Source: an uncultured Pseudomonadota bacterium | GTDB lineage: Bacteria; Myxococcota_A; UBA796; GCA-2862545 | DNA length: 5,006 nt | Direction: 5' to 3' | Assembly: GCA_937891875.1 (NCBI GenBank) | Contig: CALATR010001147.1 | Span: 1-5,006 of the forward strand | Shown: positions 1 to 5,006 of the stretch, piece after piece | Numbering within the stretch: the first letter of the stretch is position 1 | Layout of the letters: the number at the start of each line of letters is the position of its first letter | Notes under the pieces: generated by a model | What the model saw: the letters and a program-made list of their open reading frames with translations, nothing else | The model's database searches: none | Told to the model about the DNA's origin: nothing | Program-made: the position numbers and the translations under genes

Positions 1-177
1 CGCCGGGCCGTCCGGGAAGCCGCACAGCTCGACGGTCTTCGCATCAAAATCCTGCTCGGTCCATGATCCGCAGTAGTCCCCGGCATGGTCCAGCACGAAG
101 CTGGAGACCTGTGTGCCCCCGTTCGAGCACTGGTGACGACGCCCGCGGACTACGCTGGTCTCCCAGCGCGGGTACAC
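1..177 (-). CDS. Possible partial minus-strand reading frame running off the left edge
   Basis: A minus-strand frame stays open from about position 180 to the left edge. Its codons end mostly in G or C, better than the plus-strand frames across the same bases. It reads like protein, with segments such as CSNGGTQVSSFVLDHAGDYC and three cysteines, which would suit an exported domain, but I recognise no family. No convincing start or ribosome binding site is visible: the only candidates are GTG at 175-177 and TTG at 190-192, both almost on top of the divergent ATG at 180. It may be a real partial gene, a decayed remnant or chance. A plus-strand frame from base 1 to a TGA at 64-66 is the competing reading and has poorer third positions. 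Confidence 0.25.
   Translation of the reverse strand, partial: MYPRWETSVVRGRRHQCSNGGTQVSSFVLDHAGDYCGSWTEQDFDAKTVELCGFPDGPA
153..168 (+). other. Small perfect hairpin in the leader of the DUF6714-like gene
   Basis: CGCTGG at 153-158 and CCAGCG at 163-168 form a perfect 6-bp stem with a TCTC loop. It ends 11 bases before the ATG at 180. It could shape the 5' end of the mRNA and limit ribosome access, since only a weak GGG (169-172 region) serves as Shine-Dalgarno. Stems this short are common by chance in GC-rich DNA. Confidence 0.2.
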
Positions 178-179
178 CC

Positions 180-1247
180 ATGAGCCCTTCAACCGATGCC
201 CACCGCAGGGCGAGCGTCGCCGACGCCATTCGCGCCGCCTTCGCCGACGACTCCCATCCCCCTCCCCCGCCGGTGATCCGCGCCGACAAGCGCCACGACG
301 GGTTCTACCGCTCCCTCGAGCCCGCGCTCCTGGCGCTGATGGCCGACCCCACCCCGGTCGCCCTGATGGAGCACGCCGTAGACGCCCAGCACCTCACGCC
401 CGCAGCCGAGCGCTGGTACTGGCGCACCCACCTGCTTGCGGCGCTGGACGCCCCGTGGGACCACCCCGACGACCTGCAGACCCGCGACCTGGTCCACTCG
501 ACCACGTACTGGCTGCGGCCCAACCCCTGCGCGGTTCGCGAGGGCCGCACCGACTACGACGACGCCCAGAACCTCCGGGAGCGGTGCAGCCCTGCCCAGC
601 GCGAGGCCATCTCCGAGTTTCTGGGCTACATCCTGACTTCACCGCTGTTCGCGGGGACCATCTACGCCTACGGGACCTCCCAGTCGATCGCCTGGTGCTG
701 GTCGGACCACCCCGAGACGGCCCGCGCCGCGGACGCCCTGCGAGAAGAAGCGCGCAGCTACGTCCGCGCCCCGGCCGACACCAGCCTGGACGAAGGCCTG
801 TTCCAGGCGATCGAGCGGGCATTCGCGGACACGCCGTACCCGGTCGGACCGCTGATGAGCGCAGGGGACGAGGAGCCTTCGAGCTACGCCATCGAGCTGC
901 GGGACACGCGCTGGCAGGCGCTCGCGCCGTGGTTCCTGGACGACCAGTCCGCGGCGTTCTCGTTCATGACGCCTGCGGCCTTCCGCTACTTCCTGCCGGC
1001 GGCGATGTGCCACGCGCTGGGCCCAGGGACCGAGGTCAACCTGGACTTCCACCTGGTGACGACGCTGCTTCAGCCCTCGCGCTACCGCGACGCGGTCCGG
1101 GCTCGGGTCACCACGTTCTCGGCCGAGGAGCGGAGGGTCGTGGCGGACTTCCTGCGGGCGGACTGGCACTGGGGCATGGACCCTTGCCCCGAGCGAGAGG
1201 CCGCTGCGGAGCTGTGGGATCCGGACGGTGGGCGGGGGCTCGGGTAG
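180..1247 (+). CDS. Protein of two tandem DUF6714-like domains
   Basis: A 355-residue soluble protein with no signal peptide or membrane segment. The C-terminal half (about 207-335) has the layout I associate with DUF6714, a family of unknown function: an AIERAF helix (210-215), W245 followed by the APWFLDD region, an aromatic MTPAAFRYFLPA segment (263-274), and a final FSAEERRVVADFL helix (313-325). The N-terminal half repeats this order: AIRAAF (16-21), LTPAAERWYW (72-81) and CSPAQREAISEFL (136-148). The gene is therefore an internal tandem duplication joined by a linker at about 153-206. I chose ATG 180 because the 39 in-frame codons back to the ATG at 63 have poor third-position GC and look non-coding. 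It stands alone and converges on the minus-strand pair at 1297-2557. Family assignment is from memory of the motif pattern; the biochemical role is unknown. Confidence 0.88.
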   Translation: MSPSTDAHRRASVADAIRAAFADDSHPPPPPVIRADKRHDGFYRSLEPALLALMADPTPVALMEHAVDAQHLTPAAERWYWRTHLLAALDAPWDHPDDLQTRDLVHSTTYWLRPNPCAVREGRTDYDDAQNLRERCSPAQREAISEFLGYILTSPLFAGTIYAYGTSQSIAWCWSDHPETARAADALREEARSYVRAPADTSLDEGLFQAIERAFADTPYPVGPLMSAGDEEPSSYAIELRDTRWQALAPWFLDDQSAAFSFMTPAAFRYFLPAAMCHALGPGTEVNLDFHLVTTLLQPSRYRDAVRARVTTFSAEERRVVADFLRADWHWGMDPCPEREAAAELWDPDGGRGLG

Positions 1248-1251
1248 GCGG

Positions 1252-1286
1252 GTGATGCGCCTGTGTCACTGGGTCTGGGCGCTCAC
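1252..1286. terminator. Bulged inverted repeat between convergent genes, possible bidirectional terminator
   Basis: GTGATGCGCC (1252-1261) pairs with GGCGCTCAC (1278-1286), giving nine base pairs with one bulged T at 1256 and a 16-base loop. It lies in the 49-base gap between two convergent stop codons (1247 and 1297), where a shared terminator would be expected. Neither side has a T-tract, so it is not a canonical intrinsic terminator. The placement is suggestive, but the function is inferred. Confidence 0.3.
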
Positions 1287-1296
1287 GGGTGTTCCC

Positions 1297-1938
1297 TCAG
1301 CCCCACCCCATGGCCCGACGGGCGCTCACGGAGAAGCGCTGGTCCAGGAACGAGGCGCGGGCCGCGGCCACTACCGCGAGCGCCTCGTCCTTGGAGTAGG
1401 AGAGCGCGCTCACGAGCTCGATGGAGACGCGCTGAAGGGTGGTGCGGATCCGCAGCGCACAGTCTCGGGCGTGCTCCGACGGGTGCACCTGACCGCCGCG
1501 ATGCACGGAGGCGAGCACGTCGGCGATGGGACTCTCCTGGGCAAGGCCGGTCTCCGCGAGCACCTGGAGCAGGACGGTGTTGAAGTAGCCGTCGCCATAG
1601 CGACGCTCGATGGGCTTGAATCGCTCACGGAAGACGAGCCCGTACCGGAGGGCCTCGACCTGGGGATCGACCGCGCGCGCCCCCAGGCGGACGAGGCCGT
1701 CGTGCAGCTCCAGCTCCCACTCGACGTAGGAGGGCGGCGCGGGCGTAGTGCCATCGTGCCGCCGTCCGATGACGGCGATCCGGGCCGGTCCGACCCCCAG
1801 GCCCGCCTGCGGCTGACGGACGTCCACCTCGATGGAGTCCACGACCTCGCCTTCGAGCGCGTCCGTCCAGTACTGAACGGCGGGATGGGGCCGCTCCTCC
1901 GGGGCGTCTGGAAACAGGAACGTGCGCGGATCAGTCAT
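1297..1938 (-). CDS. Unrecognised 213-residue protein coupled to the PNP-like gene
   Basis: I do not recognise this protein. It begins MTDPRTFLFPDAPEERPHPA. The N-terminal half (about 30-85) looks beta-rich (for example VVDSIEVDV and SYVEWELELHDGLVRLG). The C-terminal half is mostly helical (VLLQVLAETGL, DCALRIRTTLQRVSIELVSAL, DEALAVVAAARASFL) and ends ARRAMGWG. There is no signal peptide or membrane segment, so it is probably cytoplasmic. I chose ATG 1938 over the in-frame GTG at 1956 because GGAG (complement of 1945-1948) sits six bases upstream of it. That ATG overlaps the stop of the upstream gene in ATGACTGA. The tight overlap suggests the two products are made together, possibly as a complex. 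Codon use is GC-rich and supports coding over the whole length. Confidence 0.82.
   Translation of the reverse strand: MTDPRTFLFPDAPEERPHPAVQYWTDALEGEVVDSIEVDVRQPQAGLGVGPARIAVIGRRHDGTTPAPPSYVEWELELHDGLVRLGARAVDPQVEALRYGLVFRERFKPIERRYGDGYFNTVLLQVLAETGLAQESPIADVLASVHRGGQVHPSEHARDCALRIRTTLQRVSIELVSALSYSKDEALAVVAAARASFLDQRFSVSARRAMGWG
1931..1938 (-). other. ATGACTGA stop/start overlap, translational coupling site
   Basis: On the minus strand the ATG of the downstream gene (1938-1936) and the TGA of the upstream PNP-like gene (1933-1931) overlap within eight bases. The downstream Shine-Dalgarno, GGAG at the complement of 1945-1948, lies inside the last codons of the upstream gene. Ribosomes finishing the first gene can therefore restart on the second. 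This fixes the operon order as PNP-like gene first, unknown gene second. Confidence 0.8.
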
Positions 1939-2557
1939 CGGCGACTCCGAGTTCACCCTCGAAGCGTAACGCTCGGAGGAAGACGCGGGCCGCGTTGAGG
2001 CAGGCCTGGCCCTTCAGCACGGCCGCATCGACGTCCTCCGGAGGCGGGCTCGCTCGCCGCAGCAGCTCGACCGCTGCCTCCCGGGCGGGATGGCGCTGCG
2101 TCGCCAGCCGGGGGTAGGTGACCCGCGGGCGCCCGTCGACGCTGACGACGTCTCGGTCGTCATAGGTGACCAGGTGGGTGGCGACGATCACGTCCCCTCC
2201 GGACTGACGGGCGCGATCCACCCCGTACGCCATGCCGACCAGCACCACCGTGCTGGCACCGGTCTCAGCCATGCAGGTGAGCGCGGTGGCGCTGGAGCCC
2301 GCGTGAAAGTGCGGTCCCATGGCCGTGCGCGTCGCCAGCACCTGCGAGTACCCCACGGTGCCGAGGTCCCGGTAGGAGCGCTGGGTCGCTGGCGAGCGGA
2401 TGGTCCGCCAGCCCAGCTTCAGCTCGGCCGCCGCCGTCCGCAGCGCATCCCGTTCGGCGTCGTTGGCGTACAGTACGAGATAGTCGGCGTTCGGGAGGGC
2501 CGGTGCCACGCCGTCATGCACGCCTGGCGCGGCCGGGTCCTGGTTCGAGTGTGGCAT
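1931..2557 (-). CDS. PNP/MTAN-like nucleoside phosphorylase-fold protein, short at the C-terminus
   Basis: A 208-residue protein whose middle resembles the PNP/UDP-phosphorylase and MTA/SAH nucleosidase superfamily, which cleaves N-glycosidic bonds of nucleosides. Visible elements in order: a first strand followed by an acidic residue (DYLVLYANDAERDAL, 25-39), a TAMG turn (78-81) matching the family's SGIG-like loop, the core strand and glycine loop VVLVGMAYGV (104-113), and GGDVIVATHLVTYDD (120-134), matching the GDIVV...YHDAD stretch of MTAN. The usual later parts are not obvious: the VSGD strand, the purine/ribose-binding MEMEG glutamates and the catalytic Asp near the C-terminus. The frame stays well coded to its stop, ending EGELGVADD. 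It may thus be a non-catalytic or degenerate member. Start: ATG 2557 has GGGGG four bases upstream; GTG 2617 is an in-frame alternative adding 20 poorly protein-like residues. It leads a two-gene unit. Confidence 0.75.
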   Translation of the reverse strand: MPHSNQDPAAPGVHDGVAPALPNADYLVLYANDAERDALRTAAAELKLGWRTIRSPATQRSYRDLGTVGYSQVLATRTAMGPHFHAGSSATALTCMAETGASTVVLVGMAYGVDRARQSGGDVIVATHLVTYDDRDVVSVDGRPRVTYPRLATQRHPAREAAVELLRRASPPPEDVDAAVLKGQACLNAARVFLRALRFEGELGVADD

Positions 2558-2662
2558 GACGCCCCCAGTCACGGCAGCGTACGCAGGCGACCTGCAGAAG
2601 CTGACCGCGTGGCTCACTCCTGGCCGATTTGCTCGCGCCAGGCGGCGGAGAACACGAACACC
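2558..2662. promoter_or_regulatory. Divergent intergenic region, presumed to hold promoters for both directions
   Basis: This 105-base gap separates the starts of the minus-strand PNP-like unit and the plus-strand 51-residue/immunity-like unit, so promoters for both should lie here or just inside the genes. I see no clear -35/-10 pair, AT-rich patch or operator-like palindrome. If the PNP-like gene really starts at GTG 2617, only about 45 bases remain. Confidence 0.35.
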
Positions 2663-2819
2663 ATGGACGCCTCAGACCTGAGAGCCGCCTTCGAAGCGGA
2701 CGCCGACGACTTCCGCAGGCTGGCGATCCAGGACGGCCTGGACCTCGACGAAGTGGAAGATGCTATCGACGCGCTGCGCCAGTTCAAAAGACCTCGGCGT
2801 CTACACGTGGGTGGAGTGA
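2663..2819 (+). CDS. Small acidic protein with apparent +1 frameshift, upstream of the immunity-like gene
   Basis: From ATG 2663 the frame encodes an acidic, helix-prone stretch with good GC third positions (DASDLRAAFEADADD..., GLDLDEVEDAIDALRQFK, residues 1-42). After TTC AAA at 2783-2788 the same frame turns poor: the next ten codons include AGA, CCT, CGT, CTA, GGT and GGA, giving an odd RPRRLHVGG. Skipping one A (2789) gives GAC CTC GGC GTC TAC ACG TGG GTG GAG TGA, DLGVYTWVE then stop, with every third position G or C. The corrected product is 51 residues and ends at a TGA overlapping the next ATG. The A-run at 2786-2789 is where an indel or ribosomal slip would occur. A GGAG lies 12 bases before the start, which is rather far. 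Taken literally, the bases fuse this segment to the next gene as one 196-residue protein. Function and family are unknown to me. Confidence 0.5.
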
Positions 2820-2821
2820 TG
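2817..2821 (+). other. TGATG overlap, coupling site after frameshift correction
   Basis: The TGA (2817-2819) that ends the corrected 51-residue frame shares its last base with the ATG (2819-2821) of the next gene. GGTGGAG lies immediately upstream. Such overlaps are typical of translationally coupled pairs, and this one independently supports reading 2663-3253 as two genes. In the uncorrected frame this ATG is only an internal methionine. Confidence 0.5.
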
Positions 2822-3253
2822 TTGGACGAGCTCCTGGCCGCTCTCGGCGGTGCGTCCAACGGAGACGCAGTCCAACGCCTATTGGCGACCCTCCAGCTCC
2901 ACAGTCGTCGAGAGACCACGACCATGGAGGACTCCCGAGTCGACTTCTTCGCGGACGCCGGCGTCGCGCTGGAGTGCGACCTGGAGCACCTCACGTCGGT
3001 CACCCTGTACACCTCGCCGACGGGAGACTGGGCGCCATACGCCGGGTTGTTGCCGTACGACGCACAGCCGGGCTGGACCGCCGAGGTTGTGCAGGAGAGG
3101 CTCGGCCCTCCCCTCCGTCACACCCAGCGAAGGAGCAGCTCGCTCCAGTACGACCTCGGGTCGAGCTGGGTGTGGTTCGTGTTCGGTTCCGATGGGGTCA
3201 TGCGGCGGGTCGACATCGCCTGGAAGGCCGCTGTTCCGCATCTGGCGCCGTGA
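2819..3253 (+). CDS. Immunity-like small protein with an LGPP motif
   Basis: A 144-residue cytoplasmic protein. It opens with a helical region (MLDELLAALGGASNGDAVQ, then RLLATL, 1-25). An alternating-strand region follows: VDFFADAGVALECD (41-54), a hydrophobic strand LTSVTLYT (58-65), a W71/Y74 segment leading to GLLPY (76-80), a helix TAEVVQERLGPP (87-98), then two strands, LQYDLGSSWVWFVF (109-122) and VMRRVDIAW (127-135). This order, with GV-L-D strands, an LP turn, then a helix ending in LGxP and closing beta strands, resembles small orphan immunity-type proteins found near polymorphic toxins. I recall the pattern but cannot name a family with certainty. No toxin gene is visible in the window. 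The start is chosen at the TGATG junction; if the frame is read uncorrected, the gene begins at 2663 and is 196 residues long. Confidence 0.75.
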   Translation: MLDELLAALGGASNGDAVQRLLATLQLHSRRETTTMEDSRVDFFADAGVALECDLEHLTSVTLYTSPTGDWAPYAGLLPYDAQPGWTAEVVQERLGPPLRHTQRRSSSLQYDLGSSWVWFVFGSDGVMRRVDIAWKAAVPHLAP

Positions 3254-3295
3254 GGATGAGCCCGGCGGGGTGGAAGCAGCATCGCCCCGGCCCCC

Positions 3296-3318
3296 TCCCG
3301 CCCTGCCACACGGCGGGA
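3296..3318 (+). other. GC-rich inverted repeat between the immunity-like and serine hydrolase genes
   Basis: TCCCGCC (3296-3302) and GGCGGGA (3312-3318) form a 7-bp stem with a 9-base loop, in the 99-base gap after the stop at 3253. No T-tract follows, so it is at best a weak terminator for the upstream unit. No promoter for the hydrolase gene is recognisable in the rest of the gap. Confidence 0.2.
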
Positions 3319-3343
3319 CCGCCCGATCGGCATGATGTGGGCT

Positions 3344-3347
3344 GGAG
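3344..3347 (+). promoter_or_regulatory. Shine-Dalgarno GGAG deciding the start of the serine hydrolase gene
   Basis: GGAG at 3344-3347 lies five bases before ATG 3353. This selects that codon over the in-frame ATGs at 3332 and 3335, which would add a poor leader in front of the lipoprotein signal peptide. Confidence 0.7.
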
Positions 3348-3352
3348 ACCCG

Positions 3353-4675
3353 ATGCCACTCCCCACCCGCGCGACCACCCTCGCCTGCCTGCTCGCCCTG
3401 CTGGCCGCGTGCCCGAGCCACTCCACGATCGAGCCGATCGTGGCCGCGGAGCCGGACAGCGCGCGCCCCCCAACCGCCACGCCCCTGCCCTCCTCCGGGC
3501 TCGACGCGCTGGTCGCGCGGGCCGAGGCCTCGCGGTCTTCCGCCCTGCTGGTGTCCCAGCGGGGTGAGCTGCTCGTCGAGCGCTACTGGGAGACCGACGC
3601 CGAGACGCCGCTCTACGTGATGAGCGTGTCCAAGTCGGTTGTGGGGCTCGCGGTCATGATGCTGGTCGAGCGCGGCGTGCTCGGCCTCGACACCACCCTC
3701 GGCGAGCTGGTCGATGGGCTGGATCCGGACGTCGCCACCATCACCGTGGACGAGCTGCTGACGCACACCTCTGGGCTGCCCACCGCGCGCGTACCCGTGG
3801 ACGCCGAGCTGCTCCCTGCCCTGCGCGCGATGCGCGTCGACGGCAGCGCTCGCGGACGCTTCGTCTACAACAACACCGGGGTGGACGTGCTGGGCATCGT
3901 CGTGGCCCGGGCGCTCGCGCGCGCCGAAGCGCCGGAGGATGGCCTGTTCGCCTGGATGCAGGCCCACCTTCACCGACCGCTCGGCATCCGGCACGCCCAG
4001 GTCGATCGGTTCGCGGACGGCTTCGAGCGCGCGGCAGGCGAGCTCCGCTACCGGCCCCGCGATCTGCTCGCGATCGGCCAGCTGGTGCTCGCGGGCGGCG
4101 TGACGCCGACCGGTGAGCGCCTCGTCCGCGAGGAGACCCTGCACGCGATGGTCGATCGACCGGCCGGGGGCGGCTTCCACGGGCGCCTGTGGTGGACGTA
4201 CGGACCGGACCGGATCGGCGTCACCGGGGACTCGGTCACCACGGCCCGGGAAGCCGACCTCGACCCGGCGCTGTGCGACGCACTCGCCGCGGTCGAGGGC
4301 CAGCAGTTCGACAGCTTCCTCGACGCGTACGCCGCCCTGGTCGTGCACGGCGCGCCCATCGAGCAGATGGCGGCGTTCGACCGGCAGGATCCCTTTCGCT
4401 TCTTCTCCGTGGGGCCCGGTCCGACCGCCTACCACGAGGCCCAGGGCTATCTCGGCCAGTACCTGATCATCGTCCCGGACGCCGAGGTGGTGGCCGTGCG
4501 CCTCATCGCGATGGACCGCGCCGTGGAGGTCGAGCGCGGTCGCAGCGAGACCGAGCACGCACGGTTCGGACGGGAGATCGCCCAGCTGGCGGAAGCCTGG
4601 CCAGCGCGGGCGGAGGGGACGTTCGAGGACCAGCTGCGGGCGCGGGTGGAGGCGATGACGCGTCTCCCGGAGTGA
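3353..4675 (+). CDS. Lipoprotein serine hydrolase, class C beta-lactamase superfamily
   Basis: A 440-residue exported protein. The N-terminus is a lipoprotein signal peptide: R6, a hydrophobic core and the lipobox LAAC with Cys20 as the lipidated residue. A proline-rich spacer follows to about residue 48. The catalytic domain has the superfamily's SxxK motif as SVSK (Ser91 nucleophile, Lys94), LLTHTSGL (135-142) and the YxN motif as YNN (172-174). Near the C-terminus, YHEAQGYLGQYLIIVPD (360-376) corresponds to the G-x-x-GQ-x-x-x-x-x-P segment of esterase-like members. A stretch of about 65 residues (290-357) sits between the WWTYG strand (280-284) and that segment and looks like an insertion. 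The family includes AmpC, D-Ala-D-Ala carboxypeptidases and EstB-type esterases. The lack of a plain KTG triad and the GYLGQ motif favour an esterase/peptidase over a beta-lactamase, but the substrate cannot be told. It would act at a membrane face in the periplasm. Confidence 0.9.
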   Translation: MPLPTRATTLACLLALLAACPSHSTIEPIVAAEPDSARPPTATPLPSSGLDALVARAEASRSSALLVSQRGELLVERYWETDAETPLYVMSVSKSVVGLAVMMLVERGVLGLDTTLGELVDGLDPDVATITVDELLTHTSGLPTARVPVDAELLPALRAMRVDGSARGRFVYNNTGVDVLGIVVARALARAEAPEDGLFAWMQAHLHRPLGIRHAQVDRFADGFERAAGELRYRPRDLLAIGQLVLAGGVTPTGERLVREETLHAMVDRPAGGGFHGRLWWTYGPDRIGVTGDSVTTAREADLDPALCDALAAVEGQQFDSFLDAYAALVVHGAPIEQMAAFDRQDPFRFFSVGPGPTAYHEAQGYLGQYLIIVPDAEVVAVRLIAMDRAVEVERGRSETEHARFGREIAQLAEAWPARAEGTFEDQLRARVEAMTRLPE

Positions 4676-4676
4676 C

Positions 4677-5006
4677 TCAGAGGTCCTCCGCCAACATCCG
4701 CTCCCGAAGCCGCTTTCCGGCCACGTGCAGATACGCGTCGCGCACGTGCTGCTCGACCCGGCTCCAGTCGGGATCGTTGTCGAGCACGACCGCCACCCAG
4801 CCGCGGTGACCCACGTACGGGGGGCGGAAGTAGGCGCTCGGATCCTCGGCGACCAGGCGCTGCTGTACGCCCTCGGGCTGGGGGAGCCAGACCGAGAGGT
4901 GCTCGGCGCCGTGGTGGTGGTCGTCCACGGTCGCGAAGCTCTTGCCCTTGCCGGCGAACCAGGTGGGCGAGCCGTGCGAGAGCCGCTCGTTGGCGTCGGG
5001 CAGGCG
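4677..5006 (-). CDS. MmcQ/YjbR-family protein, 5' end beyond the right edge
   Basis: The visible 109 residues match the MmcQ/YjbR (DUF419) family of small DNA-binding-like domain proteins. Landmarks: HGSPTWFAGKGKSFATV (11-27), DDHHHG (28-33), LSVWLPQPEGVQ (37-48), DPSAYFRPPYVGHRGWVAV (55-73) and the closing DAYLHVAGKRL segment. PPYVGHRGW is the most characteristic stretch. Probably only some 10 to 25 N-terminal residues lie outside the window. The GTG at 4926-4928 is not the start, because conserved sequence continues upstream to the edge. The protein is cytoplasmic and its cellular role is poorly known; family members have a CyaY-like or double-wing DNA-binding fold by structure. The stop is one base from that of the convergent hydrolase gene, which leaves no room for a terminator between them. 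Confidence 0.9.
   Translation of the reverse strand, partial: RLPDANERLSHGSPTWFAGKGKSFATVDDHHHGAEHLSVWLPQPEGVQQRLVAEDPSAYFRPPYVGHRGWVAVVLDNDPDWSRVEQHVRDAYLHVAGKRLRERMLAEDL

Noticed and set aside
63..179. Extension of the DUF6714-like gene back to ATG 63
   Set aside because: These 39 codons have mixed third positions and arginine/proline/serine-rich content unlike the protein after 180, and no good Shine-Dalgarno precedes 63.
1939..1956. GTG 1956 as the start of the unknown 213-residue gene
   Set aside because: ATG 1938 has GGAG six bases upstream and a classic ATGACTGA overlap. GTG 1956 would put that ribosome site inside the gene.
1228..1998. Plus-strand open frame opposite the unknown 213-residue gene
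   Set aside because: Its composition is that of an antisense shadow, while the minus strand has a Shine-Dalgarno, a coupled overlap and better codon bias.
2090..2662. Plus-strand extension of the frame upstream of ATG 2663
   Set aside because: It lies antisense to the PNP-like gene, is arginine- and histidine-rich, and shows no domain. The in-frame openness is a GC effect.
2879..4558. Long minus-strand open frame of about 559 codons opposite the hydrolase
   Set aside because: It spans several well-supported plus-strand genes and reads as a histidine/arginine/glycine-rich shadow. The SxxK/YNN protein on the plus strand explains the region.
4677..4928. Complete 83-residue gene starting at 4928
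   Set aside because: The codon is GTG, and conserved MmcQ/YjbR sequence (HGSPTWF) continues upstream to the window edge, so the gene is partial rather than short.

Overview
The window is GC-rich throughout, and its real genes have G or C at most third codon positions. Its gene set is isolated, poorly characterised single genes: a duplicated DUF6714-like protein, a lipoprotein serine hydrolase, an MmcQ/YjbR protein and an orphan immunity-like protein. This suits a soil or marine myxobacterium (Myxococcota) or a similar high-GC bacterium. That is an inference from base composition and gene style. No marker gene or rRNA is present to settle it.

Layout. Bases 1-177 may hold part of a minus-strand gene that runs off the left edge (weak). 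180-1247 (+) encodes a 355-residue cytoplasmic protein made of two tandem copies of what looks like one domain. Converging on it are two overlapping minus-strand genes. The upstream one (1931-2557) has the first part of a nucleoside-phosphorylase (PNP/MTAN-like) fold but lacks the usual C-terminal third. The downstream one (1297-1938) is unrecognised. The two share an ATGACTGA overlap and are probably translationally coupled. A bulged hairpin fills the gap between the convergent stops at 1247 and 1297.

Divergent from the PNP-like gene, 2663-3253 (+) reads as one open frame of 196 codons. Codon-position bias and a TGATG junction at 2817-2821 indicate instead two coupled genes: a 51-residue acidic protein with an apparent +1 frameshift at 2786-2790, followed by a 144-residue immunity-like protein. 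After a 99-base gap comes a lipoprotein of the class C beta-lactamase/serine hydrolase superfamily (3353-4675, +), with SxxK, YNN and GYLGQ motifs. Its stop lies one base from the stop of a convergent MmcQ/YjbR-family gene (4677-5006, -), which is cut by the right edge.

The genes do not form one obvious pathway. The two parts with system-like organisation are the coupled PNP-like/unknown pair and the coupled 51-residue/immunity-like pair, which are divergently arranged about a roughly 105-base gap. A link between them, for instance in defence or toxin-immunity, is possible, but the sequence does not prove it. I saw no tRNA, rRNA, CRISPR array, insertion sequence or origin.
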